64,000 nt of DNA, taken from positions 21,179,402-21,243,401 of the forward strand of contig OZ024865.1 in NCBI GenBank assembly GCA_964017155.1, read 5' to 3'. The position numbers and the translations under genes are program-made. Every line of letters begins with the position of its first letter. Within the stretch, counting starts at the first letter, position 1. The notes beneath the pieces were generated by a model that had not been told where the DNA came from, ran no database searches, and saw only the letters and a list, made by a program, of their open reading frames with translations. This document shows positions 47,901-61,400 of this stretch, piece after piece. The stretch comes from Oasisia sp. SBJ-2009 (lineage: Eukaryota; Annelida; Polychaeta; Sabellida; Siboglinidae).

Positions 47901-50900
47901 GTGTGTCCGCGTGTATCCGCGTGTATCCGCGTGTATCCGCGTGTATCCCGTGTGTCTGCGCGTGTTCCCTTCTGTCCGCGTGTGTCCAGTGTGTATGCGT
48001 GTGTCCATGTTTGCACGCGTGTTTTCGCATGTGTCCACGTGTGAACGCGCGTGTCTTCGTTTGTTCCTGTGTATCCGCGTGTGAACAAGTGTGTCCGAAT
48101 GTGTTCGCGTGGGTTCCGTGGTACAGCGTTTGTCTCTAAGTGTCCGCGTGTGACCGCGTGTGTCCGCGTGTGTCCGCGTGTGTCCGCGTGTGTCCGCGTG
48201 TGTCCGCGTGTGTCCGCGTGTGTCTGCGTGTGTCCGCATGTTTCCACGTGTGTCCGCGTGTGTCCGCGTGTGTCCGCGTGTGTCCGCGTGTGTCCGCGTG
48301 TGTCCGCGTGTGTCCGCGTGTATTCGTGTGTGTCCGCGTGTGACCGAGAGTGTCCGCGTGTAACCACGTGTACCCGCGTTTATCCGCGTGTGTCAGCGTG
48401 TATCCGCGAGCGTCCGCGTGTGTGTGCGTTTGTGATCGCCGTGTGTCCACGTGTGTCTTAGTGAATCCGCGTGTCTCCCCGTGTGTCCGAGGGTATCCGC
48501 GTGTGTCTGCGTGTGTCCGCATGTTTCCACGTGTGTCTGCGTGTGTCCGCATGTTTCCACGTGTGTCCGCGTGTGTCCGCCTGTGTTCGCGTGTGTCCGC
48601 GTGAGTCCGCGTGTGACCGAATGTGTCCGCGTGTAACCACATATGTCCGCGTGTATATGTATGTGTCACCGCGTTTGTCCCTTTGTGTCCCCATCTGTCT
48701 GCGGGTGTCCAGTGTGTCCAAGTGTGTCCGAGTGTGTCCACGTGTGTCCGCGTGTATCTGCGTTGATCCGCGTGTATCCGCGTGTATCCGCGTGTATCCC
48801 GTGTGTTTGCGCGTGTTCCCTTCTGTCCGCGTGTGTCCAGTATGTCCGCGTGTGGCCATGTTTGTCCGCGAGTGTTCGTATGTATCCGCGTATGTCCTTG
48901 TGTCACCACGTGTGTCCAGGTGTGTCCACGTTTGTCCACGTGTGTCCACGTGTGTCCACTTGTGTTCGTATATGTCTGCATGTGTTCGCATGTGTTCGCT
49001 TGAGTGGTCGGGTATTTCCGCGTGTTTCCATTGTGTCCGCGTGTGTCCACGTATATCCGCGTGTGTCCACGAGTGTCGGAGTGTGCCAGCGTCTGTCCGC
49101 GTGCGACTGAGTGTTTCCGGGTGTCGCAACGTGAGTCCGCGTGTGTTCGTGTTTGTCCGCGTATATACACGTGTATCCGCGTGTGTCCGCGTATGTCCCC
49201 ATCTGGCCGCGTGTGTCCAGTGTGTCCGCGTGTTTCTGCGTGTGTTCGCGTGTTTTCGCGTGTGTTAGCGTGTGTTTGCGTGTGGTCGCGTTTGTTCGTG
49301 TTTGTTCTCTTTTGTTCGCGTGTGTTCGTGTGTGTTCGTGTATCTCCAAGTGTGTCTGACTGTGTGGCCGCGTGCGCCCGCATGTGTTCGGAGGTGTCCG
49401 CGTGTTTTGGCGTGTGTTAGCATGTGTCGGCGGGTCATTGCGTGTGGTCGCGTCTGTTCGCGTGTTCCTTGTGTTACCGCGTGTGTCCGTAAGTTTTCGC
49501 GTGTGACCGCGTATTTCCGCGCGTGTCCGCTTGTGTCCGCCTGTGACCACGACTGTCCGGGTGTGTCCGTGTGTGTTTGCATGTGTCCAGTGTGTCCGCG
49601 TGTCTTCAAATGTGTTCGCGTGTGTCCTCGCGTGTGAGCGTGTTTCCGCGTGTGTCCCGTGATACCTCGTGTGTCAACATGTGTCCGCGTGTGTCCACAT
49701 GTTTCCGGGTGTGTCTGCGTGCGTTCGCGTGTGAGCGAGGATGTCCGGGTGTAACCATGTATGTCCGCGTGTGTTGGTATTTGTCCGTGTATTCTCGCCG
49801 GTCACCGCGTGTGTCCAGTGTGTCCGCGTGATTCCGCGTGTGTTTGCGTTTTTTAGCATGTGGTAACGTATGTCCACGTGTGCCCGCGTGTGTTCGCATG
49901 TGTCCGCGTGTGTCCACGTGTCTACCTGTGTAACGGCGTGAGTCCCCGTTTGACGAAGTTTCCGTTGTTCAGCTTGTGTCCGCGTGCTTTCGCGTGTGTT
50001 ACCGTGTGTCCCCGTGTGACCGCGTGTGTCAGCGCTATTCCGCATGTTTACGCATGTGTTATTGTGACTCCGCTGATGAGTAACGTCTCACCGCGTGGGT
50101 GTGTCGTCGTGTGTCCGCGTGTGTCCCCGTCTGTCCGTTTGTGTCCAGCGTGTCCCGATGCTTCCGCGTGTGTCCGCCTGTGTCAACGTGTGTCCGCGAG
50201 TGATCGCGTGTGTCCGCGTGTGTCCACGTGTGTCGCAGAGTGTTCGTGGGTGTCCGCGTGTGTCTGCTTGTGTTCGCGTGTGTCCGCGTATGTTCACGTG
50301 CGTCCGCGAGAGCCAGCGTGTGTCCGCATGTGTCGGCGTGTGTTCGCGTGTATTCCTGTGTGTCCATTTGTGGGCGCGTGTGTCTGCGTGTTTTCGTGTG
50401 CATATGCGTGTCACCGCGTGTGTCCGCGTTTGTCAACTTGTGTCAGCGTGTGTCCGTATGTGTCTGCGTGTGTTCGCGTGTGGTCGCGTGAGTCCACATG
50501 TGGCCGGGTGTTTCCGCATTTTTCCGCATGTGTACGTGTTAGTACGAATGAGTTCGTATATGAATAACGTGTCACCACTTCTGTCCGCTTGTGTGCAGCG
50601 TGTGCGCATGCTCCCTCGTATTTTCGAGTGTGTCGGTATGGGTTCGCGTGTGTTCGCATGTGATCGCGGGTGTACGCGTGTGTCCACGTGTGTCGCAGTG
50701 TGTTCGCCTGTGTCCGCGACTGTCCCCGTTTGTTCGCGTGTGTTCGCTTATGTTCACGTGCGACTGCGAGTGCCCGGGTGTGTCAGCATGTGTCCGCGTT
50801 TGTTCTCGTGTGTTCCTGTGTCTCCAAGTGTGGTAGCCTGTGTCCGAGTGTTTTCGTGTGCATCCGCGTGTCAGTGCGGGTGTCCGCGTGTGTCTAGTGT

Positions 50901-51811
50901 ATCCGCGTGTGTTCGCTTATTTCCGCGTGTGTCCGCGTGTGCCCGCGTGTCTTCGCGTTTTCCGGTTGTGTCTGCGTGTTTTCGCGTGTGAGCGAGGGTG
51001 TCCGCGTGTAACCATGTATGTCCGCGTGTGTTCGCATTTGTCTGCGTATATCCGCGGGTCATCGCGTGTGTCCGCGTGTGTCCGCGTGTGTCCGCGTGTG
51101 TCTCGTGTGCCCGCGTGTGTTCGCGTTTGTCCGCGTGGGAGCGCGTTATGTTATCGTTTGTCCACGTGTGTACGCGTTTGTTCCTTTGAGTCCTTGTATG
51201 ACGTGTCACCGCGTGTGTCCCCGTGTGTCATCGTCTTTACTCTTGTCTGCAGCGTGTCCCACGATTCCGCGTATTTTCGGTGTGTTCGCGTGTGTCCGCG
51301 TGTTCCCACGTGTTTTCGCGTGTGTCCGCGTGTGTCCGCGTGTGTCCGCGTGTGTCCGCGTGTGTCCGCGTGTGTCCGCGTGTTTTCGTGTGTGTTCACC
51401 TGTGACCGCCTGTGTCCGAGTGTGTTTGTGTGTGCCCCGTGTTACCGCGTTTGTCTATAAGTGTTCGCGTGTGACCGCTTGTGACCGCGTGTGTTCGCGT
51501 ATGTCCGCGTGCGTCCGCGTGTGTCCGCGTGTGTCCGCCTGTGTCCGTGTGTGTCCGCCTGTGTCCGGTTGTGCCCGCGGTTGTCCGCGTGTGTCCGATT
51601 GTGTCCGCGTGTAACCACATTTACACGCGTTTATCCGCGTGTGTCCGCTTGTGTCCGCGTTTGTCCGCGTGTGTCCGCGTGTGATCGTATGTCCGTAAGT
51701 CCGCCTATCACCACGTGTGTCTGCGTGTGTTCCCGTCTGTCCGCTTGTGTCCAGTGTGCCCGCGATGTCCATGTGTGCCCGTGTGTGTTCACGTGTTAAC
51801 GCGAGTATCCG
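40093..51811 (-). repeat. 10-bp minisatellite array E (inverted, GCGTGTGTCC on +)
   Basis: About 11.7 kb of 10-bp units in inverted orientation. The purest stretches in the window are here (48161-48220 and 48251-48320, and about 51313-51380), with six or seven identical consecutive units. No gene is supported; all long frames are repeat-driven. Confidence 0.95.
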
Positions 51812-52462
51812 GCCAGGCTGAAGTGAGCATTCTTTCCCATAAACAGGAAATGAAAAGACCATAATAGTGAGGGTAAGCAACATCAAAGTCCTAGAGTAGC
51901 AGAACTTGTTCCGTGCATAAGAAAGCGCTACAAACTAAATATACTGCCAGTATATGCACCAACAACTTCACACTGAGAAGACATAAACTGCTTCTGCTGT
52001 GACGTGGATGAGACCTGAAGAAAACCAAACCACTAAATGATATTGATGTGAGACTCCTATGAGCTAGTAGGGAAATGAGCAATCCTTATGGAAACGACAA
52101 CGGGCAAATTTGGGCTCGAATTGACAAACGAAAGAGCCTAGGTCTTGGTAAATGGGCACCATCAAGAAAGTACAATCTGGAATCAACTCCTTATTACAAT
52201 GAATCCTCTAAAACTATAGCATCCTTTCATAAAACAAAACTAAAAACATATTTCTTTGAAATAACTTTTTTACCATAATTTTCAGCAGGTTCATGCTTCA
52301 ATGCCGACTTTTGTCTGTTCCCATTTATGACTCTGCTAAACGATTTTGTTTGATATACCTATGAGCTTTAAAGTGAGAAAAAAAGGCAACAGTTTGGTGT
52401 TATGCACCTAAAAGAATTTACACAAGCTAATCATTTGCATCTACAATCAAATTTTTCACATT
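51812..52462. other. 650-bp unidentified insert between arrays E and F
   Basis: AT-richer, non-repetitive DNA that breaks a recurring array phrase: CGCGAGTATCC before it and GCGTGTTCATGTGTATCCGCG after it. The only frame of note (52075-52278 on +, 67 codons) shows no domain. No terminal inverted repeats or A tail were found, so its class is unknown. Confidence 0.6.
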
Positions 52463-55400
52463 AGCGTGTTCATGTGTATCCGCGTGAGACCGTGTGTGTC
52501 AGCGTGTGTTTCCCGCATTACCGCGTGTATCAATAATATTTTGCTTGTGTCCTGATGTATTCCCGTCTGTCCACGTGTGTTAGCGTGTACCCGCGCGTAT
52601 CCGCGTGTGTCCGCGTGTGTCCCGTATTACCGCGTATATCCATAAGTGTACGCGTGTATACGCGTGTATCCGCGTGTTCCCGTGTGTTCTCGTGTGTCTG
52701 TGTGGGTTCCCGTCTGTCCACGCGTGTCAGCGTGTACCCGCGCGTACCCGCGTGTGTCCGCATGTGTCCCGTGTCACCGCGTATACCCATAAGTGTTCGC
52801 GTATATCCGTGTGTATCCACGTGTGCCCTCGTGTGTTCCCGTGTGTTTGCGAGTGTCTGCGTGTGTTCCCGTCTGTCCACGTGTGTTAGCGTGAACCCGC
52901 ACGTATCCGCGTGTGTCCGCGTTGGTCCCGTACTACCGCGTATATCCATAAGTGTACGCGTGTATACGCGTGTATCCGTGTGTTCCCGTGTGTTCTCGTG
53001 TGTCTGCGTGTGTTCCGTCTGTCCACGCGTGTTAGCGTGTACCCGCGCGTATCCGCGTATGTCCGCATGTGTCGCGTGTCACCGCGTATACCCATATGTG
53101 TTCGCGTGTATCCGTGTGTATCCACGTGTGCCTCCGTGTGTTCCCGTGTGCTTGCGAATGTCTGCGTGTGTTCCCGTCTGTCCCCGTGTGTCCAGTGTGT
53201 TCGCCGAGTGACCACGTGTGCCTGCGTATATTCGCGAGTGCCTTCGTGTGTACGCATTTGTCCACGTTTGTTTGCGAGTGTTCGCCAATGTCCGTGTGTG
53301 GCCGCGTATTTCAGCATGTATCCACGCATGCCTGAATTTGTTTCGCGTGTGTCAGCTTGTACCCACGGGTGTCCGCGTGTGGTCGCGTGTGATGACGTGT
53401 GTCTGTGAGTGTTCCCGTGTGTCCAGGTGTTTCCGGTTGTACCAGCGCGGTTCCGCATGTGTCCGCGAGTGACCGCGTTTGTCCGCGTGTGTTCTCGTGT
53501 GTTCTCGTGTGTCCCATGTTACCGCGGGTATTCGTAAGTGTTCGCGTGTGACCGGCTGTGTGTGCGAGTGTTATCGTCTGTCCGCGTGTGTCCAGTGTGT
53601 TCAGTGTGTCCGCGTGTGTCCACGTGTGCCCGTGTGTATCCACGTGTGTCTTCCCGTGTTCCCGTCTGTCCGCGTGTGTCCAGTGTGTCCGCGTGTGTCT
53701 ATGCGTGCCCGCGTGTGTTCGCGTCTGTCCACGTGTGAACGCGTGTGTCCACGTGTGTTCGTGTTTGTCCACTTGTGAACACGTGTGTCCGAGTGTGTCC
53801 GCGTGTCCGCGTGTGTCCGGTTGTGCCCGCGTGTGTCCGCGTGTGACCGATTATGTCAGCGTGTAACCACATGTAGCCGCGTTTATCCGCGTGTGTCCGG
53901 GTGTGTCCGCGTTTGTTCGCGTGTGTCCGCGTATGTTCGTATATGTCCGCGTAAGTCCGCGTGTCACCGCGAGTGTCTGCGTGTGTTCCCGTCTGTCCGC
54001 TTGTGTCCAGTGTGTCCGCGTTGTCCATGTGTTAAAGCGATTATCCACGTGTGTTCGTGTGTGTCGGAGTGAGACCGTGCGTGTCAGCGTGTGTCCGCGT
54101 GTGTCCGCGTGTGTCCGCGTGTGTCCGCGTGTGCCCGTGTCTGAACGCGTTTGTCCACGTGTGTTCGTGTGTGTCCGCGTGTTTCCGCGTGTGTCCGCGC
54201 GTGTCCGCGTGGGTCCGCGTGTGTCCGCGTGTGTCCGCGTGTGTCCGCGTGTGTCCCCGTGTGTCCGCGTTTGTCCGGTTGTTCCCGCGTGTGTCCGCCT
54301 GTGACCGAGTGTGTCCGCGTGTAACCACGTGTAACCGCGTTTATCCGCGTGTGTCCGCGTGCGTCCGCAGGTGTCCACATGTTTACGCGTATGTTCCCGA
54401 GTGTTCGCGTGTGTCCGCGTGTGCCCGCGTATATCGGCAGATGTCCACGTGTGACCGCGTGTATCAACGTGAGTCCGCGTGTGTCCGCGTGTGTCCGCGT
54501 GTGTCCGCGTGAGCCCGCGTATTTCGGCAGAAGTCCACGTGTGACCGCGTGTGTCCGCGTGTGTCCGCGTGTGTCAGCAGGTATCCGCTTGTATCCGCGT
54601 TGGTTCGCATTTATCCGCGTGTGTTCGCGTGTGTCCCGTGTTACCGCATGTGTCCATAAGTGTTCCGGCGTGTGACCGCATGTGTCCGCGTGTGACCGAG
54701 TGTGTCCGCGTGTAACCACGTGTAACCGCGTTTATCCGCGTGTGTCCGCGTGCGTCCGCGGGTGTCCACATGTTTACGCGTTTGTTCCCGAGTGTTCGCG
54801 TGTGTCCGCGTGTGCCCGCGTATGTCGGCAGATGTCCACGTATGACCGCGTGTATTCGCGTTTGTCCGCGTGTGTACGCGTGAGCCCGAGTATTTCGGCA
54901 GAAGTCCACGTGTGACCGCGTGTATCCGCGTGTACCCGCGTGTGTCCGCGTGTGTCCGCGTGGGTTCGCATGTATCCGCGTGTGTTCGCGTGTGTCCCGT
55001 GTTACCGCATGTGTCCATAAGTGTTCCGGCGTGTGACCGCGTGAGTCCGCGTGTGTTCGCGTATGTCCGAATGTGTTCGTGTGTGTCCCGTGTTACCGCG
55101 TTTGTCCATAAGTTTTCGAGTGTAACGGCGTGTTCGTGTGTGTCCGCGTGAGAACGCGTGTGTGCGAATATGTTCGCGTGTGTCCCGTGGTACAGTGTTT
55201 GTCCCTAAGTTTTCTCGTGTGATAGCGTGTGTCCACCTATGTCCGCGTGTGTCCGCTTTTGTCCGCGTGTGTCCGCATGTTTCCGCGTGTGTCCGCGTGT
55301 GTCCGCGTGTATCCGCGTGTGTCCGCGTGTGTCCGCGTGTGTCCGCGTGAGACCGAGTGTGTCCGCGTGTAACCACGTGTACCCGCGTTTATCCACGTGT

Positions 55401-58400
55401 GTCCGCGTGTGTGCAGCGTGTCCGCGTGTGTCCAGGTGTACCCGTGTATGTCCGCGTGTGTTCTCGTGTGTCGAGTGTTACCGCGGATATCCATAATTGT
55501 TCGCTTGTGTCCGCCTGTATGTGGTATATTACCCTCTGTCCTCGTGTCCAGTTTGTCCGCGTGTGTCCGCGTGTGTCCGTGTAAGTTCGCGTGTGACTCG
55601 TGTGTCCGCGTGTTTCCGCGTGTGTCTGCATGTGTTCCCTTGTGTCCGGTTGTGTCGAGTGTGTCCGCGTGTGTCCACGTGTGCCCGCGTGTTTTCGTGT
55701 GTGTCCACGTGTTATCGTGAGTATCTACGTGTGTTCGTGAATGTCCGCGTGAGACACGGTGTGTCCGTGTGTGTTCGCGTGTGTCCCGTGTTACCGCGTG
55801 TATCAATAATTGTTCGCGTGTGCCCGCGTGTTCCCGCGTGTGTTCTCGTGGGTCTGCGTGTGTTCCCGCCTGTTCACATGTGTCCGCGTGTACCCGCGCG
55901 TATCCTCGTTTGTCCGCGTGTGCCAGCGCGTGTCTTCGTTTGCGTCTGCGTGCGATCGCGTGTGTTCTCGTGTGTCAATTGTTTCCGCGTATATCCATAA
56001 GTGTGGGCGTATCCACGTGTATCCAAGTGTGCCCTAGTGTTTTCGCGTGTGTCCACGTGTGTCTGCTTATGCCCGCGTGTGTCAGCCTGTGACCGAGTGT
56101 GTCCGCGTGTAACCACGTGTACCCGCGCTTATCCGCATGTGTCCACGTGTGACCGCGTTTGTTCGCGTGTGTCCTCGTGTGTCCGCGTGTGTCCGATTGA
56201 GCCCGCCTGGGTCCGCGTGTGACGGAGTGTGTCCGCGTGTAAACCCGTGTACCCGCCTTTATCCGCGTTTGTCCGCGTGTGTCCGCGAGCGTCCGCGTGT
56301 GTCCGCGTGTGTCAGCGTGTGTCGGCGTGTGTTCGTATGTGTCCGCGTATGTGCGCGTGTCACCGCGTGTGTCTGCGCGTGTTCCCGCCTGTCCATGAGT
56401 GTCCATTGTTTCCGCGTGTGGTCGCGTGTATCCGCGGGTGTACGCGTGTGTCCGCGTGTGTTCTCGTGTGTTCGCGTGTGTCTGTGTGTGTTCCCGTCTG
56501 TCTCCGTTTGTCCAATATGTTCGCGCGTATCCACGTGTGTCCGCGTATATTCGCGAGTTCCTGCGTGTGTGCGCTTGTTTCCCCGTGTGTTCGCGTGTAT
56601 TAGGTTGTGTCTGCGTGTGTTCCCGTCTGTCCGCCTCTTTCGGGGTGTACCAGCGCGTATCCGCATGTGTCCGCGTGTGTCCGAGTGTTTTTGTATGTGT
56701 CCGGGTGTGACTGCGTTTGTCCGCGTGTGTTCTCATATGTCCCGTGTTATCTCGGGTATCCATAAGTGTTCGCGTGTGTGAACGTGTGAGTGCTTGTTTC
56801 CCGACTGTCCGCGTGTTTCCAGTGTGTCGGCGGGTGTCCACGTGTGCCCGTGTATGTTCGCGTGTGACTTCGTGTGTCCGCGTGTTTCCGCATTTGTCCG
56901 CGTGTTCCCGCGTGAGTCCGCGTGCGTCCGCGTGCGTCCGTGTGTGTGAGCGTGTGGTCGAGTGTGTACGCGTGTGCCCGCGTGCGACCGAGTGTACCCC
57001 TTGTAACCACGTGTGTCCGCCTCTATTCTTATGTGTGCGCTTATGTCCGCGTGTCACCGCGTGTTTCTGCGTGTTTTCCCATCGGTCAGCGTGTGTCCAG
57101 TGTGTTCGCGTGTATCCACGTGTGCCCGCGTATGTCAGCATGTATCCACGTGTACCCGAGTGTGTTCGCGTGTGTCCGCGTGTGTCTGGTTGTGCCCGTG
57201 TGTGTCAACGTGTGACCGAGTGTGTCCGCGTGTAACCACGTGTACCCGCGTTTATCCGAGTGTGTCCGCGTGTGTCCGCGAACGTCCGCGTGTGTCCGCG
57301 TGTGTCAGTGTGTGTCCGCGTGTTCATGTGTGTTCAGGTGTGTCCGCGTGCAACCGAGTGGGTCCGTGTGTTGCCACGTGAGTCCTCGTGTATTCTTATG
57401 TGTCCGCGTACGTTCGCGGGTGTTCGCGTGTGTCCACATGTGGCCACGTGTTTCCGCGTGTTTTCGTGTGTGTCCGCGTGTCACAGCGTGTGTCCGCGTG
57501 TTTACATGTGTATCCTGGTTTTCCGTCATGTGTCCCCGTGTGACCGAGTGTGTCCGCGTGTAACCATGTGTGACCCCGTGAGTCCGCGTGTTTCCAGTGT
57601 GTCCGCGTGTGTCCACATGTGTCCACGTGTACCCGCGTTTATCCGCGTGTGTCTGCCTGTGTTCTCGTGTGTCCGCGTGTGTCCGCGTGTGTCCGGGTGT
57701 GTCCGCGTGTGACCGCGTGTGTCAGCGTGTGTCCGCGTGTGTCAGCGTATGTCCGAGTGTGCACGCGTGTGTCTGCGTGTGTCTGCATGTGTCCCAGTGT
57801 GTCCACGTTTATCCAGATGTTTCCGCATGTACTCCTATATTTCCGCATATGTCCGGCTATCACCGCGTGTGTCCTCGTGTGTCCAAGTCTGTCCGCGTGT
57901 TTCCTGTCTGTCCGCGTGTTTAAAAATGTTTTCGCGTATATCAGCGTATGTTCGGGTGTGTCCCGTGTCCCGCCTGTGTCCACATGTGTCCGCATGTGTC
58001 CGCGTGTATTCGCGTATATTCGCGTGTGTCCACATGTGTCCGCATGTGTCCGCGTGTGTTCTCGTATATTCGCATGTGTCCGCGTGTGTCCGGGTGTGTC
58101 CTCGTGTGACCACGTTTGTCAGCGTGTCTCCACGTGTTTCCGGGTGTGTCCGCTTGTGTCCGCGTGTGACCGAGAGTGTCCGTGTGTAACCATGTATGTC
58201 CGCGTGTGTTCTTAAGTGTCCGGGTATGACCGAGTGTGACCGCGTGTGTCCGCGTGTGTTTAGTGTGTTAACGTGTTTCCGCGTGTGTCCACGTGTTTAC
58301 GAGTGTGCCCGCGCGTGTCCCCGTGTGACGGAGTTTGTCCGCGTGTAACCATGTGTGTCCTCTTGTGTTCGTGTGGGTCCGAGTGTCACCGCCTGTCATC

Positions 58401-61400
58401 GCGTGTGTCCGACTGTGTCCATGTGTGACCGAGTGTGTCCGCGTGTAACCTTTTCTGTCGGCGTGTGTTCGAATGTATCCGCGTATGTCCTTGTGTCACC
58501 ACGTGTGTGCGCGTGTGTCCACGTGTTGCCCCGTAATTTCGCCTGTTTCCAGTGTGTTCGTGTGTGTCCACGTGTGTCCACGCATGTCTACATTTGGCCA
58601 CTTGTGTCAGCATGTGTCTGCGTGTGTTCGCGTGTTTTCGCGGGAGTCCAATTATGGCCGCGTGTTTCCGCGTGTTTCCAGCGTGTCCGCGTGTGTCCAC
58701 GTATGTCGGCATGTGTTCGCGTATTTCCGCGTGTGTCCACGAGTGTCGGAGTGTGCCCGTGTCTGTCCGCGTGCCACCGAGTGTTTCCGGGTGTAGCCAC
58801 GTGAGTCCGCGTGTGTTCGTAATTTTCCGCGTATGTCCTCGTGTCACCGAGTGTGTCCGCGAATTCCCCGTCTGGCCGCGTGTTTCCAGTGTGCTCGCGT
58901 GTACCCACATGTGTCCGCATGGTGTTGTATATGTCATCGCGTTTGTCCGTTTGTGTCCCCATCTCTCCGCGTGTGTCCAGTGTGTAGGTATGTTTTCAAA
59001 TGTGTTCGCGTGTGTCCTCGTGTGTGCGCGTGTGTTCGCGTGTGTTCCCGTATGTCCGCGTGTGTCAAATGTGTCTGCGTGTGTCCAAGTGTGCCCGCGT
59101 GTGTTCGCGTGTGTCCATGAGTGACCGCGTGTATCCGCGTGTGTTCGTGTGTGTTGCCTTGTGAACGCGTGTGTCCTGCGGTTGTTCGCATGTGTCCTAT
59201 GTGATCGCGTGTTTCCATTAATGTTCGCGTGTATCCGCGTGCACGTGTATCCGCGTGTCCCGTGTTACCGCGTGTATCCGTTAGTTTTCGCGTGTGTATG
59301 CGTGTATCGATGTGTACACGCGCGTATCCGCGTCTGTCCGAGTGTGTCCAGAGTGTGTGCGCGTGTGTCCACGTGTACCCGTGTATGTTCGCGTGTGCCT
59401 TCGTGTGTCCGCGTATTTCCGCCTGTGTTCGCGTGTGTTCGCGTTTGTCCGCGTGTGCCCGCATGTGTCCCCGAGTATCCACGTGTGTCCGCATGGGTCC
59501 ACGTATATCCGTGTGTAACCGTGTATATACGCGTTTTTCCGCATATGTCCGCGTGTGACTGCTTTTGTCCGCATATGTCCGCGTGTGTGCGCGTCTTCGT
59601 GTGTATCCGCGTGTATCTACGTGTTCCCCAGCGTGTTCCCGTGTGTTCGCGTGTGTCTGCGTGTGTTCCCGTCTTTCCGCGTGTGTCCAGCCAGTGTGTT
59701 CGCGTGTGTTCACGTGTGTTCGCATATGTTCGAGAGTGCCTGCTTGTGTACGCATGTTTCCGCGTTAGTTTGCGAGTGATCGCGCGTGTCCGCGTGTGCC
59801 CGCGTATTTCAGTATGTATCCACGTGTGCCTGAGTGTTTTCGAGTGTGTTCGCGTGTATCAACATGTAACCACGAATGCCCCCGTGTGTTCGCGTGTGTT
59901 CGCGTGTGTTCGCGTGTGTCTGCGTTTGTTGCCGTATTTCCGCGTGTTTCCTGCGTGTTCGCGTGTGTCCACGGGTGCGCATATATGTTCGCGTATGCCT
60001 GCGTGTGGCAACATGTTTCCGCGTTTGTTCGCATGTACCCGCAAATGTCCGCAGGGGTCCAGGTGTGAACGAGTGTGTCCACGTGTTTCTGCGTGTATCC
60101 GCGTATGTCCGCGTGTGTCCGCGTGTATACGCGTCCATCCCCGTATGTTCGCGTGTGTTCGCGTGTGTCCGCGAGTGCCCGCGTGTGTCCGCGTGTGGTC
60201 GAGTGTGTCAGCGGGTAACCACGTGTGTCCGGGTGTGCCCACGTGTGTCCGCCTGTATCCGCGTGTGTCTCCGCGTGTTCCCATCTGTCCGCGTGTGTCC
60301 AGTCTGACCGCGTGTGTCCATGTGTTCCCGCCTGTATTCGCGTGTTAACGCGTGTGTCCTCGTTTGTTCCTGTGGGTCTGCGTGTGTGCGCATTTGTCCG
60401 AGTGTGTTCGCGTGTGTCCAGTGTTACCACGTTTGTCCCTAAGTGTTCCCATGTGACCGCTTATGACAGTGTGTGTCCACGTGTGTCCGCATGTGTCCGC
60501 GTGTGCCGCGTATGTCAGCATGTAATCACGTGTGCCCGAGTGTGTCCGCGTGTGTACGCGAGCGTCCGAGTGTGTCCGCGTGTGTCAGCGTGTGTCCGCG
60601 TGTGTTCGCCTGTGTCCCTTGTTACCGTGTGTGTCCATCAAGATTCTCCTGTGACGGCGTGTGTCCGCGTGTGTTCACGTTTGTCCAGGTGTGTCCGCGT
60701 GTGTTCGTGAGTGTCCGCGTGTCACCGAGTCTGATCGCGTGTGTTCCGTGTTACCGCGTTTGTCCATAAGTGTTCGGGTGTGACCGCGTGTATTCACGTG
60801 TGCCCCGTGTGTCCGCTTATGTTCGCGTGTGTCCCGTGTTACCGCGTGTATCCGTTAGTGTTCGCGTGTGTATGCGTGTATCGATGTGTGCACGCGCGTA
60901 TCCGCGTCTGTCCGAGTGTGAACAGATTGTGTCCTCGTGTACCCGTGTATGTTCGCGTGTGCCTTCGTGTGTCCGGGTGTTTCCGCCTGTGTTCGCATGT
61001 GTTCGCGTTTTTCCGCGTGTGTTTGCTTTTATTCGGATTAATCCGTGTTTGACTAACCTGTCACCGCGTGTGTCCAAGTGTGTCCCCGTCTTTCCACTTG
61101 CGTCTAGCGTGTCACCATGCTTCCGCGTATTTTCGCGTGTGTTCGCGTGTGTCCGCGTGTTCCCACGTGTTTTCGCGTGTGTCCGCGAGTGTCCGCATGT
61201 GTCCGCGTGTCTTCGTGTAGGTCCGCGTATGTCCGCCTGTGTCCGAGTGTGTTCGCCTGTGTCTGCATGTGTTCCCGTCTGTCCACGGTTGTCAGCGTGT
61301 ACTCGCGCGTTTCCGCGTGTGTCCGCGTGTGTCCCGCGTTACCGCGTATATCCATAAGTGTTTGCATTTGTCCGCGTTTGTTTGCGAATGATCGTTTGTG

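Noticed and set aside
52075..52278. 67-codon frame in the 650-bp insert as a gene
   Set aside because: It is short, has no recognised domain and shows no supporting context.
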